Source: Acerihabitans sp035013185
GTDB taxonomy: Bacteria > Pseudomonadota > Gammaproteobacteria > Enterobacterales > Enterobacteriaceae
Reading direction: 5' to 3'
Assembly (NCBI RefSeq): GCF_035013185.1
Contig: NZ_JAYGJO010000020.1
Location: 39,413 to 103,412 of the forward strand
DNA: 64,000 bases
The position numbers and the translations under genes were made by a program. This document shows positions 1-9,578 of this stretch, one piece after another. The stretch's first letter is position 1. Each line of letters opens with the position of its first letter. The notes below the pieces were generated by a model that was given only the letters and a program-made list of their open reading frames with translations, was not told the origin of the DNA and did not search any database.

Positions 1-38
1 CCATCGGTAAAAACTTCATTTTCTACACAGAAAAGCAT
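1..38 (-). CDS. N-terminus of an unidentified gene, cut by the window edge
   Basis: An ATG on the minus strand at 38 is preceded by a good Shine-Dalgarno (GAGGTG, about 7 bases upstream) and opens a frame reading MLFCVENEVFTDG up to the window edge. Only 12 full codons are visible, so nothing can be said about function. It would be the gene downstream of the ArdC-like gene on the same strand, about 120 bases away. The ribosome binding site is the main support. Confidence 0.4.
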   Translation of the reverse strand, partial: MLFCVENEVFTD

Positions 39-156
39 TTTTTCACCTCAAGAACATTATATTTTTGCGCAATCCTATTCTGAATAATTAATTTCAGATC
101 AAGGCTGACTTGATTAAACGGACACACCCTGAGATGTGTCCTCTGCGAGGTATATT

Positions 157-2049
157 TTAAATTGAAGGGGAACTGTCAACCGTTAAATCCAGTGCATTTC
201 CCAACGGCCTGAGAACTTCCTCATCTACTTCCTGATTTTGGCTGCGCCCTTGCACCGGACTTGCTGGCGGTTCATCAAACACTGGCAAAGCACCGTTAAG
301 CTCATCAATGTCGGATTCAGGTTCTTTTACATAGGGAACATCATCATTTTCATCATCCAGATCATATCGATTACCAGATGGCACAGATGGTGGCATTTCT
401 GTCACTTCTGGTTTTTCTTCTGCCGGATAATGCCGTTTTTGCCACTCTGTAAGCAATTGCGGGGGGACATGCCCCATTACAGCACATCGGTATGAGTCGA
501 TGCTTACAACAGGCTCTCCCTCAGACATGAAGGCAGAACGCATTAGTTTACCTATAACGTCCTGGTGATGTGATAGATCGGTACTGCGTTTAACAACTTC
601 AGCCACTTGAGCGAAATCTTTGCGGTAGGCTAAAACACCATGCAGAAAAGCTTCACGCCCCTCACCTGCGCCGTCACCGATAATGGACTCATCAGCGTCC
701 CACAGGGTGCGCATTTGCTTGCAGAAATCCCCCCAATACCCGTGGATTTCACTCGCCCGCTCCCATCCCTGAACAACCTTGGAGGCATATGAATCAACTT
801 CTTTCTCAGTGATATTGTCCAGTGTTTTCAGATGCGCCTCAAACATATCTTTTTCGCGCTCTTTTATCTGTGTAACGTACTTATCGCTAAGATTCGCGTC
901 CATACATTTACTGTGGCTGATTTCACAGAAGCGTTGCCAGGCATCAACTGACGTTAGTACAGCAGCCGAAATTTCAACTAAAGACAGAGGTTCAGGCTGA
1001 GTAGTAAAATCAGGAATATCGATAGGTTTCACTCCATCACTCTGGATTTGCTCTTTAACCTGCCCGTTGTGCAGATTATTGGCTTCAATGATATTTCCCT
1101 CCAGTATCTCTCTGAGTTCAGGATCGAATTCAAAAAGGTAATCAATGATCGCCTCAGCATCTTTTGCTGCTTTGAAGAGAACGTGCTTACCGCCATTCTC
1201 TGCGCGCATAAGATTCAGGTAATGCGTCGTGTAAGCCGCATGACTTTCAACGTCAGCTTTAAGACCAAACATAGAGGTGAGGATGCATGAGCCGATTTCA
1301 GCTCGAAGCTCTTCTGTCGCATATTCAACTGAATCATGGCTACGGGTTTCACCCGGTTCCCGTCGACGAAGGCGATCTGCGTGACCTGTCCAGTGGCAAA
1401 GCTCATGCAAAAATGTTGCATAATAAGCATCAGCACTTTCAAATGCACCTTTCGGCGGCATAACCAACATATCATTTACATGGTTGTAAAAAGCAGCATC
1501 TGTTTTAAAGTCTTCAGCCAATGCCGTTACCGTTCGATGCTGGTAACTGACGCCTGAAGCAGCGATAAGACGCTCAATCATTTCATGAGGTTCAAAATCG
1601 GGGCGCTCGTAATAAAGCTCTGGAAGACCTTCAATATCAGCCCCGTTAAACTCTGCATAAAAACGGGAAAACATAATTTTTTCGTCTTCATCGTCAGCAT
1701 CTGATGATTTGTTTTGCGGTTCATCAAGACCCTGCGTCTTTTCTTTATTTTTGTTATAGAAGCTCCAGTACTCGACATAAGCAGCACTTGATCCTTTGTT
1801 TAAACGTAAACCGGACTTTTTGATTTGTCCAAACGTCATCCAACGTGGATCAATAGAGGATTTAATTGACTGTTCTAACAGTAAGTTAAGAACGTTTCCG
1901 CCTTTAAAGCGAGTGCCTGAGTAGGGATTAAAAGGTCGAACCATGACATTGTCCCATTTCTGACGCCACGGCGGGGTTTCACCATTTTCAAGGATTTCAA
2001 TCACACGGTCTGTCAATTCTTTACGTATGTCTTTCTTATTACCAGCCAT
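157..2049 (-). CDS. ArdC-family antirestriction / ssDNA-binding protein with zincin domain
   Basis: The first ~120 residues match the ArdC/TraC-type N-terminal ssDNA-binding domain (PPWRQKW, then FNPYSGTRFKGGN, then WMTFGQIKK). A metallopeptidase-like zincin domain follows, with HELCHWTGH near residue 215 and a downstream YATEELRAEIG helix that would carry the third metal ligand. The roughly 300-residue C-terminal part is not recognised. Known ArdC proteins bind single-stranded plasmid DNA entering a recipient and protect it from restriction; that role here is inferred. I chose the ATG at 2049 because AAAGGGGG lies just upstream; an in-frame GTG six codons earlier overlaps the preceding small gene. 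Family confidence is high, biochemical role moderate. Confidence 0.8.
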   Translation of the reverse strand: MAGNKKDIRKELTDRVIEILENGETPPWRQKWDNVMVRPFNPYSGTRFKGGNVLNLLLEQSIKSSIDPRWMTFGQIKKSGLRLNKGSSAAYVEYWSFYNKNKEKTQGLDEPQNKSSDADDEDEKIMFSRFYAEFNGADIEGLPELYYERPDFEPHEMIERLIAASGVSYQHRTVTALAEDFKTDAAFYNHVNDMLVMPPKGAFESADAYYATFLHELCHWTGHADRLRRREPGETRSHDSVEYATEELRAEIGSCILTSMFGLKADVESHAAYTTHYLNLMRAENGGKHVLFKAAKDAEAIIDYLFEFDPELREILEGNIIEANNLHNGQVKEQIQSDGVKPIDIPDFTTQPEPLSLVEISAAVLTSVDAWQRFCEISHSKCMDANLSDKYVTQIKEREKDMFEAHLKTLDNITEKEVDSYASKVVQGWERASEIHGYWGDFCKQMRTLWDADESIIGDGAGEGREAFLHGVLAYRKDFAQVAEVVKRSTDLSHHQDVIGKLMRSAFMSEGEPVVSIDSYRCAVMGHVPPQLLTEWQKRHYPAEEKPEVTEMPPSVPSGNRYDLDDENDDVPYVKEPESDIDELNGALPVFDEPPASPVQGRSQNQEVDEEVLRPLGNALDLTVDSSPSI

Positions 2050-2063
2050 ACAACCCCCTTTAT

Positions 2064-2240
2064 TCACTTATTTTCGTTGTGGACGACAAGAGATTTCCCA
2101 TCAAATTCAACAGAGCAATTAGATGTAATAAATCCACTGTCCTTTTCGAGGGAAAATGGTAATTCCTCACCAGTATTAATAATTTCAATTTCGTCAGAAG
2201 ATAGATTTAAATCAGATAAGTCATACGCTGTACACATCAT
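2064..2240 (-). CDS. Small acidic hypothetical protein
   Basis: A 58-residue frame starting MMCTAYDLSDLN, preceded by AAAGGG seven bases before the ATG pair. It is acidic and has no signal peptide, membrane segment or recognisable motif. It ends within 20 bases of the ArdC-like start, so the two are probably cotranscribed and translationally linked. A longer reading from 2291 is possible but lacks a better ribosome site. No function is proposed. Confidence 0.55.
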   Translation of the reverse strand: MMCTAYDLSDLNLSSDEIEIINTGEELPFSLEKDSGFITSNCSVEFDGKSLVVHNENK

Positions 2241-2402
2241 ATAAAACCCTTTTAGTAAAGAATGAACCGTAAAGAATGAAAGCCCATGCATTTACATGCA
2301 TTGATTAGGGGAAAAGCAGCGCGAGGGGAATTAACATTCTGCGCTATTAATATCAGAATATAATATCAATAGCACAGAAAAAACAACAGAAAGGAATAAT
2401 TA

Positions 2403-4604
2403 TTAGTCACGAAAATTAAAACTAATTGCACCCGTTTTTTTATCTAGATCAAGTGCTGTGGTAAATGTACGACCCGCTTTACTTTTGTATCCAGCACGAG
2501 CATCTAAAGTACCCGTTTCAATAAGTTGTTTAATTTCATCATCGTTCATTACCCGATTTGCAACTATACCATTAACCAAAAAACTACAGTTATTGCATCT
2601 GAATTTTATAAATGGATTAGTTAATTTAATTACATCGCCGCTGCACCCCGGACAACTACAAAATTTATCCCCCTCAACAATACTGGCATTGGAAGATGAA
2701 TATGGAATTAAAGGCTTACCCGTAATTTTAATAGCCCGGTTTTTAATGATCTGGACACATTCTCGAGTCTGTTCGGCGATGCCAAACATAAAATCTTGCT
2801 TACGAATGCTACCATCTTCAATCAGTGCCAGCTTTTGCTCCCACTGCCCGGTAAGAATGGGGCTGGTGAGAATTGAAATGCCCGTTTTCTTCAGAAAGGA
2901 AATAAGGTCAATGGCTTTTGATGTTGGCACAAACTCCTGTCGCTTGCCTTCACATACCATGTACGGTTCCATGGATTTGCCACCCGAAGTTTTATTTTTT
3001 TGAAGCTGCTCAATGATCCCTGCACGCGTTGCGTCAGTACCGAGACCACAGCCTTTCATCGCTGTCGCTAGCTCCTCATTATCAATAAATTTTCCGGCAG
3101 TCTGCATAGCGCCAAGCAGAGTATCGGGGTTATACCGGGCCGGAGGCGTTGTTTCCGATGCTTTAAGCCCAATTCCATGGTTCTCTGCGTTCTCTCCAGG
3201 CTGAAGAGCGCAAAGCTGAGTATCATTGGAAGTCTGTGGGTATAGCGTTTTCCAGCCCGCGTTTATCAAAACTTTTCCACTTGTATAAAACACTTCTCCA
3301 GCGATATGCGTATGGCGCTTTGACTCATTATATTCAGCCGAGGGGAAGAAGACGGCCATAAATCGGCGCACGATGAGATCGTATATTTTTCGCTCGTCGT
3401 CCGTCAGTGCGGATACATTACAACGCGATCCAGGTGCCGGGATGATGGCAAAGTGATCTGTGATTTTTGAATTATCAAATATAGCTTTGTTATCACCATT
3501 CACCCAACCACTGCTGACAATCTGGCGAGAAAAATCTTCATACTGCGTCCCTTCAAATGCCGTGCTGAGCGTTTCCACCACCGACTCAACATCACCCTCT
3601 GGTAATGCCTGCGACGATGTGCGTGGGTACGTGACTAATTTATGCCGCTCATAAAGAGCTTGAGTTAAATTCAGCGTCTCCAGCGCACTAAATTTATATC
3701 GACGGTTCGATTCTCGCTGGAGTTCTGTCTGATTAAATAATTTGGGAGGCTTCTGGCGCGTCACAGCCGAAGTTTCTTCTACTCGTGTCGGTACTTCATT
3801 ACGGCACTTATTGAGTATCGCTTCTGCCTGCTTTATATCGTAAAAACGATTTTTTTCATCTTCTCCATCCTTTGTCACTTCGCTCCGGGAATTAATCCAC
3901 TTGCCAACATAATCCCCGGTATTGACCCCAAACTTGCCGAGGATCACCCAAAAGTCACGCGGCACAAAATTTTTGATTTCCAGCTCACGATCTACAATCA
4001 AAGTAAGAACCGGCGTCTGCACCCGACCGCAGCTGCTAACAGTTTGCTGCCCTGTTTCTACCCTTTTTAATGCAGACACAGCACGCGTCATATTCATGCC
4101 GAGAAGATAGTCAGCTTCAGCACGGCTACGAGCAGCCTGATCCAGGCGGTCATAATCTTGCCCATCATGCATGTTTTTAAATGACTCTCGCAGTCCTTCG
4201 TCAGTCATCGACTTGATCCACATCCGCTTGACCGGTTTGCGTCCACCAACCATCTGATAAATTAGACGGAAAATTAACTCCCCTTCTCGTCCAGCATCAC
4301 ACGCATTAACAACCATGCTCACATCATCACGTTGGATTAATCGTTTGAGTGCTGACAACTGCTTCGCGGTGGCTTTTGTCGGGCGAATAGAAAATTTATC
4401 GGGAATAACAGGCAGGCTGGCTAGGTCTCCAAATTGAAGCTCCTCAAGCTCTGATGAAAATATTTCAACAAGATGACCAAAGGCGTAACTTACAATCGCG
4501 TCATCACCTTCGAAACAGTCCGTTTTTTTCTGACAGTGACCAATAGACTTTGCAATTTGCGCAGCAACCGAGGGTTTCTCCGCGATAATTAGTGGCTTTT
4601 TCAT
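2403..4604 (-). CDS. topB: DNA topoisomerase III (type IA)
   Basis: A 733-residue type IA topoisomerase. The N-terminal Toprim domain has IIAEKPSVA at residues 6-14 and the metal-binding DAGREGE near 103-109. The catalytic tyrosine is Y326 in LVTYPRTSS. The SSCGRVQTP motif near 190-198 is typical of the TopB subgroup. A C-terminal zinc ribbon (CSCPGC ... CNNC) lies around residues 650-680. Such enzymes pass single strands and decatenate replication intermediates; plasmid copies (such as TraE of RP4) accompany transfer regions. It lies downstream of a second, divergent topoisomerase, with a small gene between. Length and motifs appear complete. Confidence 0.95.
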   Translation of the reverse strand: MKKPLIIAEKPSVAAQIAKSIGHCQKKTDCFEGDDAIVSYAFGHLVEIFSSELEELQFGDLASLPVIPDKFSIRPTKATAKQLSALKRLIQRDDVSMVVNACDAGREGELIFRLIYQMVGGRKPVKRMWIKSMTDEGLRESFKNMHDGQDYDRLDQAARSRAEADYLLGMNMTRAVSALKRVETGQQTVSSCGRVQTPVLTLIVDRELEIKNFVPRDFWVILGKFGVNTGDYVGKWINSRSEVTKDGEDEKNRFYDIKQAEAILNKCRNEVPTRVEETSAVTRQKPPKLFNQTELQRESNRRYKFSALETLNLTQALYERHKLVTYPRTSSQALPEGDVESVVETLSTAFEGTQYEDFSRQIVSSGWVNGDNKAIFDNSKITDHFAIIPAPGSRCNVSALTDDERKIYDLIVRRFMAVFFPSAEYNESKRHTHIAGEVFYTSGKVLINAGWKTLYPQTSNDTQLCALQPGENAENHGIGLKASETTPPARYNPDTLLGAMQTAGKFIDNEELATAMKGCGLGTDATRAGIIEQLQKNKTSGGKSMEPYMVCEGKRQEFVPTSKAIDLISFLKKTGISILTSPILTGQWEQKLALIEDGSIRKQDFMFGIAEQTRECVQIIKNRAIKITGKPLIPYSSSNASIVEGDKFCSCPGCSGDVIKLTNPFIKFRCNNCSFLVNGIVANRVMNDDEIKQLIETGTLDARAGYKSKAGRTFTTALDLDKKTGAISFNFRD

Positions 4605-4614
4605 AAACCCTCAG

Positions 4615-5079
4615 TTAATTAACCATATTTTCCCGAGCTGACTTAATGTACTGAATAATGCATACACGCAACTCATTCAACATTTGTTGCTGCTCTTTAC
4701 TGCTTTTTATCGCATCATCAATAACATTGAGACTAAGCTCCTTAGTTTTTTCTTTACTCAGACAGTCCAGTGATCGAATGATAAATAACGGATCATTTGC
4801 CTCGTCATTCATTTCTTTACGAACAAGGACAGATAACAGGCGGTTATATGCCTCATTTAGTCCATGTGTTTCAACAAACTGAGAAATACTGCCAAGCAAG
4901 ACCGGCTTAAAACTTTTGTGAATAAGATAAGGTGTCGCAAAGCCAATCACTACGCTGTCAACTGAAGTAATACCATCCTGACATACAAGCGATATTTTTC
5001 TACCCGAAAGCAGATCATCAAGCTCTACAAATGCCCCAGGCGGGAATTTATTAATTAAGATTGGTTGTGTATTCATCAT
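4615..5079 (-). CDS. Hypothetical protein between two topoisomerase genes
   Basis: A 155-residue protein starting MMNTQPILINKFPPGAF. The start is placed at 5079 because AGGAAG precedes the tandem ATG; a longer frame from 5100 lacks such a site. The gene overlaps the end of the upstream topoisomerase gene by 29 bases and stops 10 bases before topB, so the three look like one transcription unit. It is predicted soluble with a helical C-terminal half (EKTKELSLNVIDDAIKSSKE). No motif is recognised. Its position suggests a DNA-processing accessory role, but that is only context. Confidence 0.75.
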   Translation of the reverse strand: MMNTQPILINKFPPGAFVELDDLLSGRKISLVCQDGITSVDSVVIGFATPYLIHKSFKPVLLGSISQFVETHGLNEAYNRLLSVLVRKEMNDEANDPLFIIRSLDCLSKEKTKELSLNVIDDAIKSSKEQQQMLNELRVCIIQYIKSARENMVN

Positions 5080-6601
5080 CAGTGTCTTCCTGAATTTCAT
5101 GCCTCTCAGGCCCGGTTAAATCCACAGAATTAGAAACATCAAGCTGACATATTTCCAAAAGTGCTCTAACCATTACTTCTGGCGATTGATTATTTACTTC
5201 AAAATACTTCTCTATAATATTCGATATATTTTTATTGTGGAATATTTCTTTGTGATTACTAAGCCAAATTTTACCTTTATCTGTCAATGAAAAGTCAGTA
5301 TTTATAAGGCAACGAGAAAGAAACTTCTCAATATGGACAATAACTGTAGATGGCCGACCAAGATGAGTCTGTTGCATAAAATGAAGAAGACTTTGTTGTT
5401 GAGTCCATTGTTTAAAATGAGGCGGATTATTTTCATTCCACAGACACAATCCCTGAATATCCTTACGGTGCCATTGGATATTTTTTAATATTTCAGGTAA
5501 TTGTGATAATGACTCGCTATTCGCAAAGGTCATTTTGCACGGCAAACCTGATTCAACCTGGTTTCTGGCGACTAATAATTTTACTGCCGTCTCAGCATCT
5601 GATAGATCATTGACCTGCCGGTTAATAGGAACATCACTTTCGAGAATTGTTGGTGCTTCATGCCCTACAGCATCCGGCCTTCTGACATTCCTGACAAGCT
5701 CAGGGCGGAAATTGACCCCTTGCATTCGCGCAATAAGCTGTGTTCGGTTAACCGAGTTACAACTGACAGTACGCTGTGACGAACGCGGATAAGTCATCTG
5801 ACCACGCTCATAAAGTCGCTGCATGGCATCGGCAAGAGATACAGGAGATTGTCCGGTTCGGAGGCTACAGTTCAGTAAAATATCGGTGTGGTTCCATGTT
5901 GTTGACACTGATGTGTCTAAGCTGGCCCCAGGTGATAGCTGTAATCCATTACATAATTCATTTATTTCATCAAAGTCAAAAGACTCGCCTGCAAAAACAG
6001 GCAATATGCCAGTAAAGGCGCTCCCGCCATCACTGGACGGAATTTTCAAAACAGCAAGACCGGTAACAGGCGTTTGCAAAGCTAATTCGATCAGTATCGA
6101 ACCCTGCACCCTACCAATCGCGCCTTGTCGGTTAGAAAGAGTACCAATAAGTCGATCCAATACACGCCGGGCATCCCCCTTGTTTGCGTCAGGGCTAAAA
6201 GGCTCTCGCTCAGAAATGGCACGACGAACTTCGTCGATGGTCATAGCTCTCAACCTGACACGGAATAATTTATTTATGTCGACACCATCAAGTGCCTTCT
6301 TGACAACATCTCTTGCAATAACATCGCCCTCGTGGTCATCGTCGGTCGCAAGATAGATCTCATCTGCAATGCGGGCTGCGACCGCAAGGTTTTCAACAAT
6401 TCGCCGTCTTTCAGGTCTTACCTGATATGAATGCTCAGTAAGGGAGTTAGTGATCCACTCAGTGCCAAGGTTTGGAGGGTTAGCGCAAATGTGACCTACA
6501 GTTGATATTACTTCACAGCGCTGTTTATATACCTGATAAAGTATCCTGTTGAGAATACTCTCTTTGCCAGGTGCCTCAATGATAAATAATCTGTTGGCCA
6601 C
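5051..6601 (-). CDS. Divergent type IA DNA topoisomerase
   Basis: A 516-residue protein with a Toprim domain (LFIIEAPGK at 5-13; ATDDDHEGD at 85-93) and a catalytic-tyrosine motif MTYPRSSQ with Y271. RVLDRLIG and GRVQG (about 147-167) match the type IA core. It is shorter than TopA or TopB (usually 650-870 residues) and has no cysteine-rich C-terminal zinc modules, so it looks like a minimal or specialised enzyme. The acidic cluster reads DDDHEGD rather than the usual DxDREGE. Known type IA enzymes relax negative supercoils or unlink single strands. It sits one gene upstream of topB, giving this plasmid two type IA enzymes within 4.2 kb. Confidence 0.85.
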   Translation of the reverse strand: MANRLFIIEAPGKESILNRILYQVYKQRCEVISTVGHICANPPNLGTEWITNSLTEHSYQVRPERRRIVENLAVAARIADEIYLATDDDHEGDVIARDVVKKALDGVDINKLFRVRLRAMTIDEVRRAISEREPFSPDANKGDARRVLDRLIGTLSNRQGAIGRVQGSILIELALQTPVTGLAVLKIPSSDGGSAFTGILPVFAGESFDFDEINELCNGLQLSPGASLDTSVSTTWNHTDILLNCSLRTGQSPVSLADAMQRLYERGQMTYPRSSQRTVSCNSVNRTQLIARMQGVNFRPELVRNVRRPDAVGHEAPTILESDVPINRQVNDLSDAETAVKLLVARNQVESGLPCKMTFANSESLSQLPEILKNIQWHRKDIQGLCLWNENNPPHFKQWTQQQSLLHFMQQTHLGRPSTVIVHIEKFLSRCLINTDFSLTDKGKIWLSNHKEIFHNKNISNIIEKYFEVNNQSPEVMVRALLEICQLDVSNSVDLTGPERHEIQEDTDDEYTTNLN

Positions 6602-6611
6602 AGCCCCTCAC

Positions 6612-6977
6612 TTAGATCACATTAAGTAATTTATAAAATTGAAGTGCCTTCTGAAGCTCATTAATCGCCTTAGAATTATCCATAGTTAGCGTGTAATTCG
6701 CATCTGACATAACATCAGACGTAACAATAATCTTAGATACACCAACGTCATCATTCATAACAAAAATAATGTGGATAATATTTTCGGAAGATAGACCGTC
6801 TGTTGACTGGATGGAAATTTCAAAAACATCATCATGATCGCTGAAGGAATGTTGATGGGTAACGCCGACCTGAGGATATTTAGCCCATTCAAAACGAATG
6901 CCATTTTCTACAGGAAGTTCATTCTCGATCGCTTTCACGCAAATATTTTTTATAGCCTCGTGTTCAAGAATTATCAT
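6612..6977 (-). CDS. Hypothetical protein
   Basis: A 121-residue acidic, apparently soluble protein beginning MIILEHEAIKN. The ATG at 6977 has AAGGG upstream; an in-frame GTG two codons earlier is a weaker choice. It contains alternating hydrophobic strands (FEISIQS, IHIIFVMND, KIIVTS), suggesting a small alpha/beta fold. It ends 10 bases before the divergent topoisomerase start and probably belongs to the same operon. No family is recognised. Confidence 0.7.
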   Translation of the reverse strand: MIILEHEAIKNICVKAIENELPVENGIRFEWAKYPQVGVTHQHSFSDHDDVFEISIQSTDGLSSENIIHIIFVMNDDVGVSKIIVTSDVMSDANYTLTMDNSKAINELQKALQFYKLLNVI

Positions 6978-7000
6978 GTTCACACCCTTGCTTTAAAGTA

Positions 7001-7453
7001 TTAATTAAACATTATACTTCTATACACAGAAAGATACTCAGTTATCTTTTCAAACGTCATCTCACTTTCTAATGACTTTTGTAGCGCAATCATTATATCC
7101 TCAGGATAACACTGAGATATAATACGATTACGTAAATGCACGGGACATTTCTCAAAAATAGCAGAAATATTACTACTCAAAAGTTCAGGTTTCATATCCT
7201 TATAAATTATAAATCCTCTTTTCGTATTGCGCAAATCTGCAACTGTATACGCGAGATCTCCTAAATCTTCTACAATAAACCGCTTAACCCTAGTGACGTA
7301 CCGGCCCAACCCTTTTTCATCCAGAACTAAATGCTCAACGGCAACCCATGCCATGTTGGGACAATCAAAAGGAATTCTTTCCTGCGATGGAATAAAGGGG
7401 AAAGAAGAAAAATTTAAAATGAGACCTTCAGCAGATAAAGGATTACTGTACAT
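7001..7453 (-). CDS. Hypothetical protein
   Basis: A 150-residue protein starting MYSNPLSAEGLILNF, with GAAAGGGG upstream of the ATG. The start lies 3 bases after the stop of the preceding gene, indicating coupling. It is mixed alpha/beta by eye, with no signal peptide and no membrane segment. I recognise no family. It is part of a run of five unannotatable genes leading into the two topoisomerases. Confidence 0.7.
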   Translation of the reverse strand: MYSNPLSAEGLILNFSSFPFIPSQERIPFDCPNMAWVAVEHLVLDEKGLGRYVTRVKRFIVEDLGDLAYTVADLRNTKRGFIIYKDMKPELLSSNISAIFEKCPVHLRNRIISQCYPEDIMIALQKSLESEMTFEKITEYLSVYRSIMFN

Positions 7454-7456
7454 TTT

Positions 7457-8071
7457 CTAAACCCCTTTCTTTTTTAATGTCATAGCGGAAAGATTCAGAT
7501 CATAATGTAGCTCAGACGTGTCATTTATAAAATACGCGTGACACTCATTAATAATGACTGCACCTAATGATTCACTCTTCGACATCTTATTTATTTCATT
7601 TAACACCATGTTATTTAACATCTTGGAATAGGAATCCATTCCTGCATTAGTAAGGTATTCTATTACACCACCAACCCTATACATCAGACTTAGGAAATAA
7701 TAGCGGTATAACTCCAAAGGAATAAACGAAACAAGGTCAGGAACATTAATTAATGAAACTAAATCCTTCAAGTCTGAGACAAGGGAATCCGACTCACTCA
7801 GACAGTATGCCTTTTTCATATTTGAATAAGTAACGATATCAAGCCCTCGGTGCTCAATCTTCTCGGATTGATAAAGTTCTTCAACTCTTTCATGAATTGC
7901 TGATTTATCCTGTACAAAAACTGACGAATCCGAAGTATGCAATAGTTCAACTAACTTTTGCTGAAATCCAAAAAGTACAATCTCCCGCAATGCGGGATCA
8001 TCTTGGGTCTGAAATGTTCTTAACTCTTCTAAAAATAAGTCGGCATTATCTTCAGCTAATTGAACGCCCAT
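7457..8071 (-). CDS. Hypothetical helical protein
   Basis: A 204-residue protein starting MGVQLAEDNADLFLEEL. It is rich in leucine, glutamate and serine and appears largely helical, with no membrane segment. Its start overlaps the end of the upstream gene by 20 bases and its stop is 3 bases before the next start, so expression is probably coupled. The ribosome site is weak (a GTGGAT-like sequence). Function unknown. Confidence 0.7.
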   Translation of the reverse strand: MGVQLAEDNADLFLEELRTFQTQDDPALREIVLFGFQQKLVELLHTSDSSVFVQDKSAIHERVEELYQSEKIEHRGLDIVTYSNMKKAYCLSESDSLVSDLKDLVSLINVPDLVSFIPLELYRYYFLSLMYRVGGVIEYLTNAGMDSYSKMLNNMVLNEINKMSKSESLGAVIINECHAYFINDTSELHYDLNLSAMTLKKKGV

Positions 8072-8540
8072 TGCTCATATCCACTTCTTGTTTTGTTGCA
8101 TTGATTAATGTGGCTGACTTAATACTATTATACTGAGTTACTAGCTCAGGATGCCTTTGTTGTAGATTGAAGCCAGGCTCCAGCACACTACCTGCGAGCT
8201 GATACACAACCGAAAGTTCGCCAGCATAAGGAAGTATGTGCTCTTCAAAGACATAGCTGACAACCGGCGCTATAAGGGAAAACATCGTCGCTTTGGCCTG
8301 AGGAACAGCAGACAACGGGAAAGGTGACAAGTTGCCAGAACTGCGCTCCATGACGAAATCCAGATTGGTGTCAGGTAGCTTATAGGCCTTCATATAGGCA
8401 TCTGCGATGCAGAGTATAGAATCAGTAAAAAAAAGGGCTAATTGTTTATCAGTTAACTGCTCAGCATTAAGAAAATAATGCGCGTTTTTATCTTGTGCCA
8501 TCTGTTCAATTAATACTTTATAATCGCGGTTAAACGACAT
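8052..8540 (-). CDS. Hypothetical protein
   Basis: A 162-residue protein starting MSFNRDYKVLIEQMAQ. The ATG at 8540 is favoured by TGAGGAAG seven bases upstream; a longer frame from 8576 would overlap the preceding gene further. The upstream gene stops one base away. It is largely helical and soluble by eye. No motif is recognised. Confidence 0.72.
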   Translation of the reverse strand: MSFNRDYKVLIEQMAQDKNAHYFLNAEQLTDKQLALFFTDSILCIADAYMKAYKLPDTNLDFVMERSSGNLSPFPLSAVPQAKATMFSLIAPVVSYVFEEHILPYAGELSVVYQLAGSVLEPGFNLQQRHPELVTQYNSIKSATLINATKQEVDMSNGRSIS

Positions 8541-8541
8541 G

Positions 8542-9489
8542 TTAAACTTCCTCATAATATTGGGAGTAATAAACATCCATTATAAACTCTACATGATCTG
8601 TAACCTGCTTAGAAGCGGCTCTGTAGTGCTTGCCAATGTGAGTGAATGACATTCCTTCTGTTTGATAATGCGAAAGAAGTACGCTCTTATCTATGTCACT
8701 CATTCCCTTCAATTTAATGACATCATCTTTTGCCACTCGCTTGTAAACTTCACACATTAACCCCACATTATTATTATAATAATCTGCGACCATAGCGAAA
8801 CTTACTGGCACGGCAGTATTCATTTTAGCAACAGCCTTTAATTGGCGCTCAGTAACATCCATAACTTCATTAATTAAAAAACGAATAATTACGTTAAATT
8901 CACGATAAAAATAATCAAAGATATTTCCAAGACCAGTAAATTTGATAGCGGCACTCATTAACGCTGTACGTCTAACTTGGTCGGATGAAAGCAAGGGTGA
9001 TTCATGAGAAAAACCAACTTCCCCTGAGGGTGAGAATGAAATAAAATCGAGCTTCTGTGATATAAGAATAGATCTCATAAAATCACCTAAATCTTTTTCA
9101 TTCAGACCACCCTTAATCACTTCAACTCCTGCGGCTTTCAGCCTGATTTCATTTGTCATCAAATCAATGATTGCATTATTCATCATTTGAACTACATAGA
9201 GATGGTCGTCCGTTGCCGCTCCTATTTTCAAGAAATCATAGGCCGCGTTAAATAACGTCGAAAATCGCTTAGTTAAAGCATCCATGGCGTTAATAAAGTT
9301 GTTGTCCGGTGTGATCACTCCTTGCATTAAAACCAGTGAAACGATGCGCGAAGCAATTCGGAGGCTAAAACAACGCCTCATATTTTCCTCACTAGCACGT
9401 ATCTGGCTCAACTCATCCATGACATAAAGTTTATCTTCTTCAAAGGACAGGTCAGAATTAAACAATAAAACCGGATCAAATGCGTCCAA
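8542..9489 (-). CDS. Hypothetical protein, first gene of the 9.5-2 kb operon
   Basis: A 315-residue predicted soluble, mostly helical protein. It starts at a TTG (TTG GAC GCA) with a strong AAGGAGG five bases upstream, so the TTG is well supported. The C-terminal ~60 residues (KGMSDIDKSVLLSHYQTEG ... HIGKHYRAASKQV) resemble a helix-turn-helix with a SFTHIGKHYRAASKQV recognition-like helix; this is a visual impression only. It is divergent from the HerA-like gene, with 89 bases between them that should hold both promoters. A regulatory role is possible but unproven. Confidence 0.72.
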   Translation of the reverse strand: MDAFDPVLLFNSDLSFEEDKLYVMDELSQIRASEENMRRCFSLRIASRIVSLVLMQGVITPDNNFINAMDALTKRFSTLFNAAYDFLKIGAATDDHLYVVQMMNNAIIDLMTNEIRLKAAGVEVIKGGLNEKDLGDFMRSILISQKLDFISFSPSGEVGFSHESPLLSSDQVRRTALMSAAIKFTGLGNIFDYFYREFNVIIRFLINEVMDVTERQLKAVAKMNTAVPVSFAMVADYYNNNVGLMCEVYKRVAKDDVIKLKGMSDIDKSVLLSHYQTEGMSFTHIGKHYRAASKQVTDHVEFIMDVYYSQYYEEV

Positions 9490-9578
9490 TTAAGCCTCCT
9501 TAACATCGCAATTATTTATTTAAAGTAATACTATATCACAAAGCTTATTCAAATCATCAATTAGAAAAAAGGCCGCTT

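Noticed and set aside
157..2049. Relaxase or primase
   Set aside because: The HELCH zincin motif and ArdC N-terminus fit better; no three-His relaxase motif or primase core is seen.
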